DNA of 64,000 nucleotides from Ornithinibacillus gellani (lineage in GTDB: Bacteria; Bacillota; Bacilli; Bacillales; Amphibacillaceae), in contig NZ_QTSZ01000041.1 in assembly GCF_003730295.1 (NCBI RefSeq), positions 1 to 64,000 on the forward strand, in the 5' to 3' direction. This document shows positions 9,200-19,573 of this stretch, piece by piece. Position 1 is the first letter of the stretch; each line of letters begins with the position of its first letter. Made by a program: the position numbers and the translations under genes. The notes under the pieces are model-generated. The model was given only the letters and a program-made list of their open reading frames with translations, did no database searches and was not told the DNA's origin.

Positions 9200-9765
9200 T
9201 TAAATAGCTCCCCCCTTGCTAGTTGACGATTAATAGCAACATATTTTTTTATCAGACGAAGAAAACCTTTTAACATACCTAGACAGGCTGAAATAGCTAT
9301 AAGACCAATTCCAGCAAGCGTAACAGAAATAAATAGTTCAAATAAAGCCCCGCTCCCAAACAGATAAGCACTAATTGTTACAACAGGAGAAAAAATAAAA
9401 GCAAAAAACATGACTGTTAAGCCCAGCAATAATCCTATAATACCAACGGCTGGACCGAGTATAAATACGAAATTAAATACAAATAAGGCAATCACAATTA
9501 ATGTTTGACTCGTTTCAGAGGAAAATGGTGAATCTTTCGCACGTTCAAAGCGCGGCTTTAAATCATGTCCCTTTAAAATATTCTGTGCCTGCTTAAAGGG
9601 GCTACCAAGCTCCTTCACCGTCTCAGCCACTGTATAGCCGTTCAGTAGCTCTGCAGCGAAATAATCCTCATAATCTTGAATGATGGCATCCACTTCCTCT
9701 TCCGGAAGTGCTCCCAAATAGTTGCGTAAATGCTTTAAATAGGAATCTTTGTCCAAGCGCTTCAC
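9196..9765 (-). CDS. DUF1700 / HAAS-domain membrane protein
   Basis: A 189-residue protein with an N-terminal helical HAAS signature (YLKHLRNYLGALPEEEVDAIIQDYEDYF then ELGSPFKQAQNIL) and three to four membrane helices from about residue 88 on. This family normally sits behind a PadR-type regulator and ahead of a DUF4097 protein; here the DUF4097 partner is present but no PadR gene is seen upstream, where rlmN follows. It is probably the first gene of a two-gene unit with the DUF4097 gene. Confidence 0.85.
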   Translation of the reverse strand: MKRLDKDSYLKHLRNYLGALPEEEVDAIIQDYEDYFAAELLNGYTVAETVKELGSPFKQAQNILKGHDLKPRFERAKDSPFSSETSQTLIVIALFVFNFVFILGPAVGIIGLLLGLTVMFFAFIFSPVVTISAYLFGSGALFELFISVTLAGIGLIAISACLGMLKGFLRLIKKYVAINRQLARGELFK

Positions 9766-9837
9766 CCCAAACCTTTTATCTATTTTTTAACGTATATGAT
9801 TTTTCCGACAATTACAAGCGCAATGTTATATTTCGAG

Positions 9838-9868
9838 AAAAAAAGGACTGCCTAGTTGTAGACAGTCC
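9838..9868 (-). terminator. Terminator of rlmN
   Basis: On the minus strand GGACTG...CAGTCC (9868-9863 and 9850-9845) is followed by seven T, just past the rlmN stop. Confidence 0.85.
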
Positions 9869-9874
9869 CACTGT

Positions 9875-10939
9875 TTAACCTGCATTCTTTTTAATTTGTT
9901 TACTTCTTAGCTGGCCACATGCAGCATCGATATCTGCGCCATTCTCCCAGCGAACACCTGACTGAATGCCGTTTGCCTTTAATGTTTCATGAAATGCTTG
10001 GATCGTGGAAGTTTCACTGCGTGCATATTGATTATGCTCATCCACCGAATTATATGGAATTAAATTAACATAGGCAAGATGACGAATTCCGCTCAATAGC
10101 TTTGCGAGTTCCTTTGCTTCCTGTTGATGGTCATTGACTTCTCGCAGCATAATATATTCAAAGGTAATACGTCGATTCCGCTTACTCAAATAATAATCAA
10201 TAGATGCCATCAGCTTTTCAATTGGAAAGGCCCGGTTTATTTTCATGATTTTTGTCCGTAGCTCATTATTTGGTGCATGTAGAGATACTGCCAAATTAAC
10301 CTGCAGTCCTGTATCCGCGAACTCTATAATTTTATGTGCTAAACCACTTGTGGATACAGTAATATGGCGCGCACCTATGGACAAGCCTTCCTGATGATTG
10401 ACGACATGGATAAAGTCAATTAAGTTATTAAAATTGTCAAATGGTTCACCAATCCCCATGACCACAATATGGCTCACGCGTTCGTCAGCACCTTGTTCAT
10501 CTAAATGTGTTTGCACCTTCATAATTTGTTCGACAATCTCACCTGCAGAAAGATCCCTGCTTTTCTTTAACAATCCGCTGGCACAGAAGGTACAACCAAT
10601 ATTGCAGCCTACCTGAGTCGTTACACATACTGAAAGCCCATAATTAAAACGCATAAGCACTGTTTCAATGAGGTTTCCATCAGCAAGCTTGAATAAGAAT
10701 TTAATGGTTCCGTCCTTGGACTCTTGTTTCACTTCCTCTTCAAGTGTCTGCAAACTAAATGCCTCTTCTAGTAGTGCAATACAATCTTTATTCACATTGT
10801 TCATTTCCGCAAATTGCTGGACTCGTTTTTTATAGAGCCAATTCCACACTTGTTGGGCACGAAATTTTTTCTGACCACGCTCTACCAGCCAATTCTCCAG
10901 TTGTTCATATGTCATCCCATAAATAGATGGTTTCATCAT
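9875..10939 (-). CDS. rlmN: Dual-specificity 23S rRNA/tRNA methyltransferase RlmN
   Basis: A 354-residue radical-SAM enzyme that methylates C2 of A2503 in 23S rRNA and A37 of some tRNAs. The cluster motif CNIGCTFC (Cys112, 116, 119) binds [4Fe-4S]; GIGEPFDN follows. The second conserved cysteine lies in AACGQLRS near the C-terminus, where the methyl-carrying Cys of RlmN is expected. The fold starts with the accessory domain ([24 protein letters not shown]). Length is typical. Two ATG codons in tandem serve as start. It is monocistronic: it has its own terminator, and a divergent gene starts about 250 nt upstream. Confidence 0.96.
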   Translation of the reverse strand: MMKPSIYGMTYEQLENWLVERGQKKFRAQQVWNWLYKKRVQQFAEMNNVNKDCIALLEEAFSLQTLEEEVKQESKDGTIKFLFKLADGNLIETVLMRFNYGLSVCVTTQVGCNIGCTFCASGLLKKSRDLSAGEIVEQIMKVQTHLDEQGADERVSHIVVMGIGEPFDNFNNLIDFIHVVNHQEGLSIGARHITVSTSGLAHKIIEFADTGLQVNLAVSLHAPNNELRTKIMKINRAFPIEKLMASIDYYLSKRNRRITFEYIMLREVNDHQQEAKELAKLLSGIRHLAYVNLIPYNSVDEHNQYARSETSTIQAFHETLKANGIQSGVRWENGADIDAACGQLRSKQIKKNAG

Positions 10940-11193
10940 GGATTGAATTCCTCTTTTCCGTACATGCTTTACCTTACTATGTTAAACAACTTCTATATAG
11001 ATGGCAACCTTTTTTGCTGGAAATATAGCATTAAAAGTATATTTATTTAACAAGGAGATAATATACGTTAAACTTACAAGAGACAGCCTTTTATTGAGAA
11101 AGACTGTTTGGAAATCCATATTAACCTGTTGATTTCATTTAAATAAACCAAACCTAACTATTTATATATTTTTAATAAAGGAGTGTTTATGTA

Positions 11194-13101
11194 ATGAGTA
11201 AACCAAAACGAAATGAACCATGCCCTTGTGGGAGCGGAAAAAAATACAAGAAATGTTGTGGTGCATCCAATGTGACGGAACTGAGTCCGGCCATTTATGA
11301 CCAAGAGCTCATTGATTTTTATAATGGATTCATGCGCTATAGTTTAGAAATAAATGAAGCGAGCATGTCAGAAAGATTAGCCAGCTACATCCATTCTTTT
11401 AATATGGATGATGATGAAGGTACGGAAGCACTGATTGTATATTTGACATCTTGGGTCATTCTCCATGATCCATATTTAGAAGATGGTAAAACGTTATTGG
11501 AACAATATTATCATTTAAAGCAATCAAGTCTTCGAAAGCGTTCCAAGGATATTATCGCCACCTGGATGCAAGCAAAGCCGAGCATATACGAGGTTCTCTC
11601 TGCAGATGATACAAACGGTGTAACCCATGTAGAAGACGTGCTTTCCAAGGAAACATTTAACATTAAATTAGACGTGGACGAGGAACCTCATGAAGTTGGT
11701 AACATAATTATTGGAATACGATTACCATTTACGTCGTATCATACATTCTGTTTTGGGGAAATTGAATTACCATCAGATACACGCGAGGATTTGATAGACA
11801 TAGCTGAACCATATATAGACGGCGAACAGGGTTTAATAAATACCTTCCCAAACTTTTTGGCACAATTAATGGTACCAGAAAATGCATTGGAGTGGGATAG
11901 ACTCGACCATGAGATGGTGGCAGATTTATTTAGGGCACATATGGTAAATAAGGACTATGAAATGAACATTATTAATACAGGAATAAGCATATGGAATCGC
12001 TATTGTAATGAAAAAGATCCGACATTCAAAAAGCTTGGTCCCCATGCAGCAGCACTGGAATACCTTATAACAGAAGCACTGCTACCCGACGTACAAATTA
12101 CGCAGAAACAGCTTGCAAAAGAATATGACACAACTACCGGAAGTATATCCACCAATTATCGAAAGTTAATAGAGCATGTTGATGAAATGACCTTACATTC
12201 AGAGATGGATGAGGATGATTCGGACATACAAATTGTTAACCCCACCATGCCTACATTTAACATGGAAAAGGAAATGCGTACCATTGAAAAAATGCTCTCT
12301 GAACAAGAATTCGATACCATGGAGGAAGCCAATGACTTTTTAAATCAATTGTTAAAGGATGGAATACCAGAGGTTACTTCCGATAATCCCCGTGAAATGG
12401 CAATGGACAAGATATATGATGCGGAAATAGCCACCGGCAGCAAACGAAAAAAGCATATTCAAGAAGCATTAGATTTATATCCAAATACCCCGGATGCTTA
12501 TCGTTTGCTGGCGCAAGATGCCAATACATTGGAAGAAAGAATGGCCTTATTAATGAAAGCCATAGAGGCAGGGGAAAAGGACTTGGGGAATGATTTTTTC
12601 AAAGAAAACAAAGGCCACTTCTGGGGATTGATTGAAACCCGACCATATATGCGGGCTAAATATGAATATGCGCTGGAATTGCATATGATGGATGATATAG
12701 ATACAGCAATTCCGCATTACGAGCAATTGCTTGAACTAAACCCAAACGATAATCTAGGTGTTCGCTATGAACTCTTAACCGCCTATTTGGACATCGGGCA
12801 ACTGAATAAAGCACAGCAGCTCATCGAATCCTATCAAGAAGATAGCACTGCGGGCTTGCTATATCAGGCTGTACTTGTAAATTATCAAATTGAAGGCATT
12901 ACAAATAAAACAAAATCATTGTTGGGACGTGCGAAAAAAAGCAACCCGCATGTTATCGATTATTTAACAACGAAAAAGATACCTCATACAAAATATGACT
13001 CTATCCAATGGGGTGGAAAATCAGAAGCAATTGATTATGCACAAAAAAACGCACACCTTTGGCAGGATGATGAAATGCAAGATTTGTTAAAAAAAATATA
13101 A
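11194..13101 (+). CDS. SEC-C motif and TPR-like repeat protein
   Basis: A 635-residue protein. The N-terminus carries a full SEC-C zinc motif: CPC (Cys10, Cys12), then GSGKKYKK and CC (21-22). The middle (about 40-350) is helical and unassigned, with QLAKEYDTTTGSISTNYRK near 310 resembling a helix-turn-helix. The C-terminal third contains tetratricopeptide-like helices (MMDDIDTAIPHYEQLLELNPND, LLTAYLDIGQLNKAQQLIE). Proteins of this layout are common in Bacillaceae, but their role is not established. AAGGAG sits before ATG 11194. It stands alone between divergent rlmN and the LLM oxidoreductase. Confidence 0.85.
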   Translation: MSKPKRNEPCPCGSGKKYKKCCGASNVTELSPAIYDQELIDFYNGFMRYSLEINEASMSERLASYIHSFNMDDDEGTEALIVYLTSWVILHDPYLEDGKTLLEQYYHLKQSSLRKRSKDIIATWMQAKPSIYEVLSADDTNGVTHVEDVLSKETFNIKLDVDEEPHEVGNIIIGIRLPFTSYHTFCFGEIELPSDTREDLIDIAEPYIDGEQGLINTFPNFLAQLMVPENALEWDRLDHEMVADLFRAHMVNKDYEMNIINTGISIWNRYCNEKDPTFKKLGPHAAALEYLITEALLPDVQITQKQLAKEYDTTTGSISTNYRKLIEHVDEMTLHSEMDEDDSDIQIVNPTMPTFNMEKEMRTIEKMLSEQEFDTMEEANDFLNQLLKDGIPEVTSDNPREMAMDKIYDAEIATGSKRKKHIQEALDLYPNTPDAYRLLAQDANTLEERMALLMKAIEAGEKDLGNDFFKENKGHFWGLIETRPYMRAKYEYALELHMMDDIDTAIPHYEQLLELNPNDNLGVRYELLTAYLDIGQLNKAQQLIESYQEDSTAGLLYQAVLVNYQIEGITNKTKSLLGRAKKSNPHVIDYLTTKKIPHTKYDSIQWGGKSEAIDYAQKNAHLWQDDEMQDLLKKI

Positions 13102-13162
13102 CAGCTGCATCAGCCTGTGAAGTGTGTTTGTGTCTTACATGATTGTATTTAGGAGGAAAGAA

Positions 13163-14179
13163 ATGATATCCAAGCATGCAAAAAAATTTCAAGATACACC
13201 ATTGTCTATATTAGATCTTGCCCCGATTAATGAAGGAGAAACACCCGTACAATCTTTCCAAAAAAGCGTAGCGCTTATTCAGCATGCGGAGCAATGGGGA
13301 TTTAACCGCTACTGGGTTGCGGAGCATCATAATATGCCTGGGATTGCGAGCTCGGCAACAGCTGTCGTCATTGGACATTTGGCAGCAGCAACTTCCCATA
13401 TTCGAGTTGGTGCAGGCGGGGTCATGCTGCCAAACCATTCACCGCTAATTGTGGCTGAGCAATTTGGTACACTCGCTTCATTATTTCCAAATCGAATTGA
13501 CCTTGGACTTGGACGAGCACCAGGAACAGATCCTGCGACTGCCTTTGCATTACGACGTGATTTAAAAACTAGCGCTGAAGCATTTCCTATGCTTGTCAAT
13601 GAATTGGAAGATTATTTTTCCGATGAACCTATATCACGTGTGCGCGCCGTCCCAGGCCAAGGTACGCATGTGCCAATCTGGTTGCTCGGATCCAGCGGTT
13701 TTAGTGCACAGCTCGCTGCCAAAAAAGGATTACCCTTTTCCTTTGCCAGCCATTTTGCACCAGCATACCTGGAGACGGCGCTGGAATTGTATCGAGATGG
13801 TTTTCAGCCTTCTGATGTACTGGTCAAACCATATGTCATGCTTGGCGTTAATGTTGTTGTGGCGGATACTTCCGACCATGCTGCATGGCTGGCAACCTCT
13901 CAGCAGCAGCAATTCCTTCATTTACGTCGTAATCAACCAACAAAGCTACAGCCACCAATTGACGATATCGATACACATTGGTCACCAATCGAACGGGCTG
14001 CCGTTATGCAAACGTTGGATTCCAATTATAGCCTTGTCGGGAACCCTGCAGAAGTAAAGCAGGGACTGGAACAAATTCTAGAAAATACAAATGCGGATGA
14101 GCTCATTATTCAATCCCAAATTTTTGACCAACAAGCACGGCTGCACAGCTATGAAATTATTGCAGAATGGCTGGAATAA
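13163..14179 (+). CDS. LLM-class flavin-dependent oxidoreductase
   Basis: A 338-residue luciferase-like monooxygenase of the MsnO8/YceB subgroup (TIM barrel, FMN-dependent). Hallmarks are [15 protein letters not shown] near the start, [37 protein letters not shown] and [12 protein letters not shown]. Substrate unknown. AGGAGG before ATG 13163 makes this the start; upstream codons in frame lack a ribosome site. It is 61 nt after the SEC-C gene and ends before a bidirectional terminator. Confidence 0.9.
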   Translation: MISKHAKKFQDTPLSILDLAPINEGETPVQSFQKSVALIQHAEQWGFNRYWVAEHHNMPGIASSATAVVIGHLAAATSHIRVGAGGVMLPNHSPLIVAEQFGTLASLFPNRIDLGLGRAPGTDPATAFALRRDLKTSAEAFPMLVNELEDYFSDEPISRVRAVPGQGTHVPIWLLGSSGFSAQLAAKKGLPFSFASHFAPAYLETALELYRDGFQPSDVLVKPYVMLGVNVVVADTSDHAAWLATSQQQQFLHLRRNQPTKLQPPIDDIDTHWSPIERAAVMQTLDSNYSLVGNPAEVKQGLEQILENTNADELIIQSQIFDQQARLHSYEIIAEWLE

Positions 14180-14259
14180 TCCCGGTAAGCTATATAGAAA
14201 ACATGGTTGTTCGGGCCAAGAAAGCTATTCCCTTGGACTGTGCGACCTGCACAAATATT

Positions 14260-14292
14260 AACCCGCCCATCCTTAAAAGATGAGGCGGGTTT
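14260..14292. terminator. Bidirectional terminator
   Basis: AACCCGCC-CATC pairs with GATG-A-GGCGGGTT and TTT follows. It separates the LLM gene from the converging ABC permease. Confidence 0.85.
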
Positions 14293-14298
14293 ATTCGG

Positions 14299-15903
14299 TT
14301 AATGTGATTGAAGATCCCGTCGTCTATACCCTTGAAAGCCTGCCACCATCAGGAACAACGCAATGCCAAGCAAGGCAATCATGGGTAACCATTCCATCTG
14401 ATCCATTGGTAACTGTGGAATATAACCAAATGGTGTCAGCTTGCCAAGCCATTCAGGAAACTGGAATAAGCCTCCCAAATAGAGAACAAAAAAGCTATAA
14501 AATAAATACAGCCAGACGATGATATTTCCACCAGGAATAAAGCCGATTAAGAAAACCGCCAACCCAATCATCGCAATGATTGCAGGATAATATACCATCG
14601 CTGCACCATACATGCTCCAAAATTCCAATCCACCCGCTGTTACAGTTATTCCAGCAGACCATAATCCAATAATCGAAAGGGAAAGCATGACCCAGCCATT
14701 CATTATAGCAAGCAATACATAGCTTCCTAATAGATATTTACGAGATATAGGACGATTCATGAGTTGTGCAACACGATCTTTTTTCTCTTCACCATACAAA
14801 CGTAGGACAGCCATCAATGGCGGAATGGCAGCAATCAAGCTCATGACCATCATGAGCATCGAGATAAATTGTTCTGTCAAACTATAGCCAGCATGCTCAG
14901 GAAGAATTTGCTCAAGCATTTCATTACCAGAAAAGAATGATTCCAAATCTCCTAACACAGAGCCATAAGATAATCCGATGAGGAGCATCCCAACTGCCCA
15001 CGCGATCCAACCAGTTCGCTGCAGTCGCAATGCAAGCCCAATTGGGTTCTCTAAAAAAGTTGTCGCGTGTTTTCGTCCTGGTCGAGATGGAAAGAAGCCC
15101 GCTTCCAAATCACGAATGGCATGTAAATACGCCGCAATGGCACCTAGAATACCTGCCAGTATGAGTAACCATGCGATTGGCTGCCAGTCATTTCCAGCAT
15201 AGGCCTTTACATCTGTTAACCATCGTAATGGAGAAATATAAGAAAGTGTCTCCATACTTACATCTCCAATTGCCCGCATTAGATAAAACGTAAGCAATAT
15301 CGCAATGGATAAGCCGGTAGCAGCTCGGGCAGATTCAGTCAGCTGTGCAAACAACGTGGCTAGTGTGGCAAACACCATGCCAACAGCACCAAGTGCAACA
15401 CCATACAAGAACGAGCCTTGTAAACCCATGCTTTCTATTTGCAGCGCATATAGTCCAGCTCCTGTTAGACCGGCCAACACGACGTTAACGAATAACATGT
15501 ATATAAGTATTGCACCGATTGCAGCCAATCTCCCAACCGGCAGTGATCGGATAAGCTCCATACGGCCTTCCTCTTCATCTGTACGCGTATGACGAATGAC
15601 TAGAAAAATATTCATAAACCCGACCACAACGGCGGTTAATAATAGCATTTGATGAGCGGTCATGGCACCAATTGTGTAATGAGCAAGGTCTCCAGGGCCC
15701 ACCATTGCTGTCATCGCGGGGTTTTTCATTGTTTCTGCCATCAGGTCTCTCTCCGCCTGTTCTGGATATAAATCCGCAAAAGCAATCGGAACAAGCAATG
15801 TAAACAAAACCAAGCCGATTAACCATATTGGTGTCCGAATACGATCCTGTTTCACGATAAAACGAAGCAGTAAGGGCATTTGTTTAAAGCTGGAATGGCG
15901 CAT
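14299..15903 (-). CDS. ABC-2-type exporter permease
   Basis: A 534-residue integral membrane protein with about twelve membrane segments in two halves, like permeases annotated as exporters of polyketide antibiotics. The large loop RHTRTDEEEGRMELIRSLPVGR is typical of this family; EEKKDRVAQLMNRPISRKYLLGSY repeats it in the second half. The start overlaps the ATPase stop by one base (TAATG), so they make one transporter. The cargo is unknown. A TetR gene is divergent from the operon, the usual layout for drug-inducible efflux. Confidence 0.88.
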   Translation of the reverse strand: MRHSSFKQMPLLLRFIVKQDRIRTPIWLIGLVLFTLLVPIAFADLYPEQAERDLMAETMKNPAMTAMVGPGDLAHYTIGAMTAHQMLLLTAVVVGFMNIFLVIRHTRTDEEEGRMELIRSLPVGRLAAIGAILIYMLFVNVVLAGLTGAGLYALQIESMGLQGSFLYGVALGAVGMVFATLATLFAQLTESARAATGLSIAILLTFYLMRAIGDVSMETLSYISPLRWLTDVKAYAGNDWQPIAWLLILAGILGAIAAYLHAIRDLEAGFFPSRPGRKHATTFLENPIGLALRLQRTGWIAWAVGMLLIGLSYGSVLGDLESFFSGNEMLEQILPEHAGYSLTEQFISMLMMVMSLIAAIPPLMAVLRLYGEEKKDRVAQLMNRPISRKYLLGSYVLLAIMNGWVMLSLSIIGLWSAGITVTAGGLEFWSMYGAAMVYYPAIIAMIGLAVFLIGFIPGGNIIVWLYLFYSFFVLYLGGLFQFPEWLGKLTPFGYIPQLPMDQMEWLPMIALLGIALFLMVAGFQGYRRRDLQSH

Positions 15904-16799
15904 TAGTCCTCCCCTCCAGCCTGTTCATAATGACGCATAAACAGATCTTCCAAGGTAGGTGGGGCACTTTCCAGTCGTAAAATCCCATGCTTACTAATAT
16001 GACTCATTACCTTTTCAAGCTCTTCTGTGTCCACTTGGAATTGCAGACCGTTTCCTTCTGTGTGAACGTCATGCACACCGGATAAAGCAGAAAGGTCATC
16101 TAATGGCTGTTTTGTTTCTACAAGCAGATTGGTTCTGGTCAAATGTCGTAATTCCTGTAATGTACCTGTTTCGATTATCTCGCCTTCGCGAATAATTCCG
16201 ACACGATCACAGAGCCTCTCCACCTCCGACAAAATATGGCTTGAGAGCAATACACTTTTTCCTGCTTGTTTGGCATCCTGTACACAGCTTTGAAACACTT
16301 GCTCCATCAATGGATCAAGGCCCGAGGTTGGCTCATCTAAAATAAAGAAATCTGCATTCGAAGCAAAGGCAGCTACAAGCGCGACCTTTTGACGGTTCCC
16401 CTTCGAATACGTGCGACATTTCTTGGATGGATCCAATGCAAAACGATCAAGCAATTCCTGTCTCCGCTGCCTGGAGTCGTTACCACGAAGCTTGGAGAAT
16501 AAATCTATGACTTCACCACCAGTTAAATTCGGCCAAAGGCTTACATCTCCCGGAACATATGCCACCCGTTCGTGTATTGCAACAGACTGCGACCAGGCAT
16601 CCTTTCCAAACACCTTTATTGTACCGCTGGTAGCTTTGATAAGGCCGAGCATCATACGGATTGCAGTTGATTTACCTGCTCCATTTGGACCGATAAACCC
16701 GTATACCTCGCCTTCTCCCATCTGTATATCCAAACCCTTTAAAGCTTGAAAGTTACCAAATCGCTTTGTCACTTGCTTCATTTCCAAAACAGACATCAT
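15903..16799 (-). CDS. ABC transporter ATP-binding protein
   Basis: A 298-residue nucleotide-binding subunit with Walker A GPNGAGKST, Q-loop, signature-like YSKGNRQKVALVAAF, Walker B FFILDEPTSGLDP and switch His in LLSSHILSEVERL. The C-terminal ~80 residues form the extra domain seen in drug-exporter ATPases (DrrA-like). GGGGGAGG lies six bases before ATG 16799, which decides the start over longer in-frame options upstream. It works with the permease downstream and is presumably repressed by the divergent TetR. Confidence 0.9.
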   Translation of the reverse strand: MMSVLEMKQVTKRFGNFQALKGLDIQMGEGEVYGFIGPNGAGKSTAIRMMLGLIKATSGTIKVFGKDAWSQSVAIHERVAYVPGDVSLWPNLTGGEVIDLFSKLRGNDSRQRRQELLDRFALDPSKKCRTYSKGNRQKVALVAAFASNADFFILDEPTSGLDPLMEQVFQSCVQDAKQAGKSVLLSSHILSEVERLCDRVGIIREGEIIETGTLQELRHLTRTNLLVETKQPLDDLSALSGVHDVHTEGNGLQFQVDTEELEKVMSHISKHGILRLESAPPTLEDLFMRHYEQAGGED

Positions 16800-16871
16800 C
16801 CTGGACCTCCCCCTATCATGTGTTGAATTCATTCGTTTTCCACTCGCCAATCTACTCTCACCCAAAAGTTT

Positions 16872-16897
16872 TGAACTATTTCATTGTATATAGTTCA
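16872..16897. promoter_or_regulatory. Probable TetR operator
   Basis: Inverted repeat TGAACTAT-N10-ATAGTTCA between the divergent ABC exporter and tetR genes. An 8-bp arm pair in a divergent promoter region is typical for a TetR dimer site. Confidence 0.6.
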
Positions 16898-16993
16898 TAA
16901 TATACCGATTCAAGTAATTTATCAATCATTTATGAAGTATTTTTGTTGTTTTATTACAAAACTTTCATTAAAATTGGATTGGAGGTGAGGGTC

Positions 16994-17587
16994 ATGAATG
17001 GATTTGAACGTAGAAAACAGCAAAAGAAAGCGATTATTTTACAAACAGCATTGAAGCTTTTCATGGAAAAGGGCCCACAAAAAGTGGCTGTCACCGATAT
17101 CGCTAAACAAGCTGGTGTTTCACAAGTAACCATTTATAATTATTTTGGCAGCAAAGATGACTTAATTGATGCTGCGCTTATTTTATATACGGATCAAATT
17201 TGGGAAGAATTCAATTCATTTCTAGATAGTGATAAAACATTTCCCGAGAAAGTAAGCCGAATTATCTTTGATAAAAAAACGGCCGCTGCCCATGTACATC
17301 TTGATTTCTTTGATGCATTAATGAATGAATATACCAATGAAAAGAGCTATATCGACACCTTATATACAGAGAAAGCATTACCTAGATTAATGGAATTGTT
17401 CAATGAAGGAAAAGAACAGGGCTATGTGGATCCTGGGCTTTCCAACGATGTGCTCATCTTGTATATTCAATTGTTCAAGGAAGGCCTCAAGAATAAACAA
17501 ATAACGGAAATCGCACTCCCTTTGACAGAAGAGCTGACCACAATCTTCTTTTATGGCGTGGCAGGGAAACAGGGTAAAACGGATTAG
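16994..17587 (+). CDS. TetR/AcrR-family repressor
   Basis: A 197-residue regulator. The N-terminal helix-turn-helix is clear: ALKLFMEKGPQKVAVTDIA, AGVSQVTIYNYFGSKDDL. The C-terminal ligand domain is not diagnostic. GGAGGTGAG before ATG 16994 sets the start; earlier in-frame codons have no site. It faces the ABC exporter operon across a palindromic operator and probably represses that operon and itself. It also precedes an MFS exporter on the same strand by 71 nt, which it may co-regulate. Confidence 0.9.
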   Translation: MNGFERRKQQKKAIILQTALKLFMEKGPQKVAVTDIAKQAGVSQVTIYNYFGSKDDLIDAALILYTDQIWEEFNSFLDSDKTFPEKVSRIIFDKKTAAAHVHLDFFDALMNEYTNEKSYIDTLYTEKALPRLMELFNEGKEQGYVDPGLSNDVLILYIQLFKEGLKNKQITEIALPLTEELTTIFFYGVAGKQGKTD

Positions 17588-17658
17588 GATGGATTTGCAT
17601 CTATTAATTGAAGGGCGTATGGTGAAATGGATGGAATACATAGAGGAGAAATAAAGTG

Positions 17659-18885
17659 ATGAAACATAAACAACGTGTCAAACCCATTACCCCTACGGAA
17701 ACCGTATATCCCATTTTATTTATTATTGGCATATGTCATTTATTGAATGATTCCCTGCAAGCCGTTATCCCGGCGATGTTTCCCATTTTGGAAGAGGATT
17801 TAGGCCTCAATTTTACCCAGCTTGGACTAATTGCATTTACATTAAACATGGTCGCCTCGGTGATGCAGCCGGTCATCGGCATGTATACAGATAAACGCCC
17901 TATGCCCTACGCATTACCCCTTGGTTTAACAAGTAGCATGCTTGGAATGCTGGGATTAGCACTGGCCCCCAATTTTCTTATGATTATCGCCAGTGTGTTT
18001 TTTATTGGGCTAGGCTCTGCCATTTTTCATCCCGAAGGCTCACGGGTCGCATTTTTTGCTGCTGGCAATCGCCGTGGTCTTGCACAATCCATTTATCAGG
18101 TCGGTGGAAATACAGGCCAGGCACTTGCTCCACTCATTACCGCATTAATTCTTGTACCATTAAGACAATTCGGGGCCATTTGGTTTACTTTAATTGCCGG
18201 ACTCGCTGTCTTTTTTCTGATGTACATCTCTAAGTGGTATGCCGCTCAGATTCGGGAATATTCAAAACGCACTGCCTCGGTGTTAAACCGTAAACCGAGC
18301 AAGCAAGTTTCCCGTGCCATTCGGAACGCCATTATCATTCTCATTTTCCTTGTATTTGCCAGATCATGGTACATGAGTGCCATCTCCAACTTCTATGCAT
18401 TTTATGTAATAGATGAATATGGTTTTAGCATTAGACAATCTCAGATTTATATTTTTATCTTTTTAGGTATGGGTGCAGCAGGAACGTTCTTTGGCGGTCC
18501 ACTGGCTGATCGCTTTGGTAAGCGGAACATTATTCTTTTTTCCTTATTAGGATCTGCCCCCTTGGCAATCCTACTACCTTATGTTGGTCCAATCGTAGCG
18601 ATTGTATTATTGGCATCAGTCGGCTTTATTCTTATGTCCAGTTTTTCCGTTACAGTCGTTTATGCACAGGAGCTCGTCCCAGGTAAAATAGGAACGATGT
18701 CTGGTCTCATCGTTGGACTCGCGTTCGGTATGGGCGCGATTGGGTCAGTAGCACTAGGATCCATGATTGATAGCTTCGGTCTGATTCCAACCATGATTAC
18801 CATCTCGCTATTACCTTTACTTGGACTGCTGACCTTTTTATTACCGACAGATGAAAAGGTAGACACATGGTATGCAAATGAATGA
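17659..18885 (+). CDS. MFS exporter, fosmidomycin-resistance (Fsr)-like
   Basis: A 408-residue, twelve-helix major-facilitator protein. GICHLLNDSLQAVIPAMFP in helix 1 and YTDKRPMPYALPLG in the 2-3 loop are close to the Fsr family; FHPEGSRVAFFAAGNRRGLAQS follows. GGPLADRFGKRNII marks the second half. GTG 17656 directly precedes ATG 17659; both are within reach of AGAGGAG. Cargo is unknown. It may share regulation with the tetR gene just upstream. Confidence 0.88.
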   Translation: MKHKQRVKPITPTETVYPILFIIGICHLLNDSLQAVIPAMFPILEEDLGLNFTQLGLIAFTLNMVASVMQPVIGMYTDKRPMPYALPLGLTSSMLGMLGLALAPNFLMIIASVFFIGLGSAIFHPEGSRVAFFAAGNRRGLAQSIYQVGGNTGQALAPLITALILVPLRQFGAIWFTLIAGLAVFFLMYISKWYAAQIREYSKRTASVLNRKPSKQVSRAIRNAIIILIFLVFARSWYMSAISNFYAFYVIDEYGFSIRQSQIYIFIFLGMGAAGTFFGGPLADRFGKRNIILFSLLGSAPLAILLPYVGPIVAIVLLASVGFILMSSFSVTVVYAQELVPGKIGTMSGLIVGLAFGMGAIGSVALGSMIDSFGLIPTMITISLLPLLGLLTFLLPTDEKVDTWYANE

Positions 18886-18947
18886 TTTACTACACCTTTT
18901 GATCGGACATTAGAAATGGCTTTCGAAAGTATTTGATAGAAAAATAT

Positions 18948-19155
18948 AAGTGAAACTTTAATCAGTGGGGGGTTACAGCCAGTTAATCTGTGGTGAAGTG
19001 AAACTTCAATCAGTGGGGTTTTCACGCACTTACCCCACTGATTGTTAGTTGAACCAATCAGGCCTTTACTGGCTGTTGATCCCCCACCTACAATTCTTGT
19101 TATCAACAAAGTTTCTTGATGTGGGGGTTTACAGCCAGTTAATCTGTGGTAAAAT
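18948..19155 (+). repeat. Dispersed hairpin repeat, copy 2 with a nested partial copy
   Basis: A full copy runs 18997-19155 (AAGTGAAACTTCAATCAGTGGGG ... ACAGCCAGTTAATCTGTGG). Directly before it, 18948-18996 is an internally deleted copy that joins the first 20 bases to the last 30. Together they fill the 375-nt gap after the MFS gene and could act as a terminator. A minus-strand frame here encodes the same IGSTNNQWG shadow peptide as copy 1. Confidence 0.85.
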
Positions 19156-19261
19156 GGATATACCATTATATGTTCCATTTTTTTACAAATTGCTTTGTAT
19201 TTGCTAATTCATTTATTGTTGTTGATTTGAAAAATTCTATCCAACTGAAAGGTTGATTTAT

Positions 19262-19477
19262 GTGAAAAAAATAGTTGCAACTGCCATTATACTTTGTACA
19301 TTTCTAGGAATAGGTATATATACTTTTATGCAGCCAAAGGTTAACACAGAACCAAATCCAGTTGAGGATAAAAATAGGGTTCCTTTTGAAAAAGCAAAAT
19401 TAGTAGACACAAAAATCGATAAAAATACCGGCGTACAAATAGATGTTTATACAATAGAAGATTGGGAGAATGAATAA
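19262..19477 (+). CDS. Small secreted or membrane-anchored protein, unknown
   Basis: A 71-residue protein with a hydrophobic N-terminal segment (VATAIILCTFLGIGIYTF) and a polar, charged C-terminal tail ending YTIEDWENE. There is no lipobox cysteine after the segment; a Cys lies inside it. GTG 19262 is nine bases after GAAAGG; a TTG at 19253 is too close. No homologue recognised. It is followed by a strong palindromic terminator, which supports a real transcription unit. Confidence 0.6.
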   Translation: MKKIVATAIILCTFLGIGIYTFMQPKVNTEPNPVEDKNRVPFEKAKLVDTKIDKNTGVQIDVYTIEDWENE

Positions 19478-19497
19478 GCACATTCTATTTACACATA

Positions 19498-19552
19498 TCA
19501 AACAAGACCTATGCAATCGGCGTTCCTGCCAATTCGCATAGGTCTTGTTTGA
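19498..19552. terminator. Long bidirectional terminator
   Basis: A perfect 17-bp stem (TCAAACAAGACCTATGC and its complement) around a 21-nt loop, with TTT flanks. It separates the small gene from converging purC. Confidence 0.85.
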
Positions 19553-19573
19553 TTAATTTATCCCAGTGTAACG

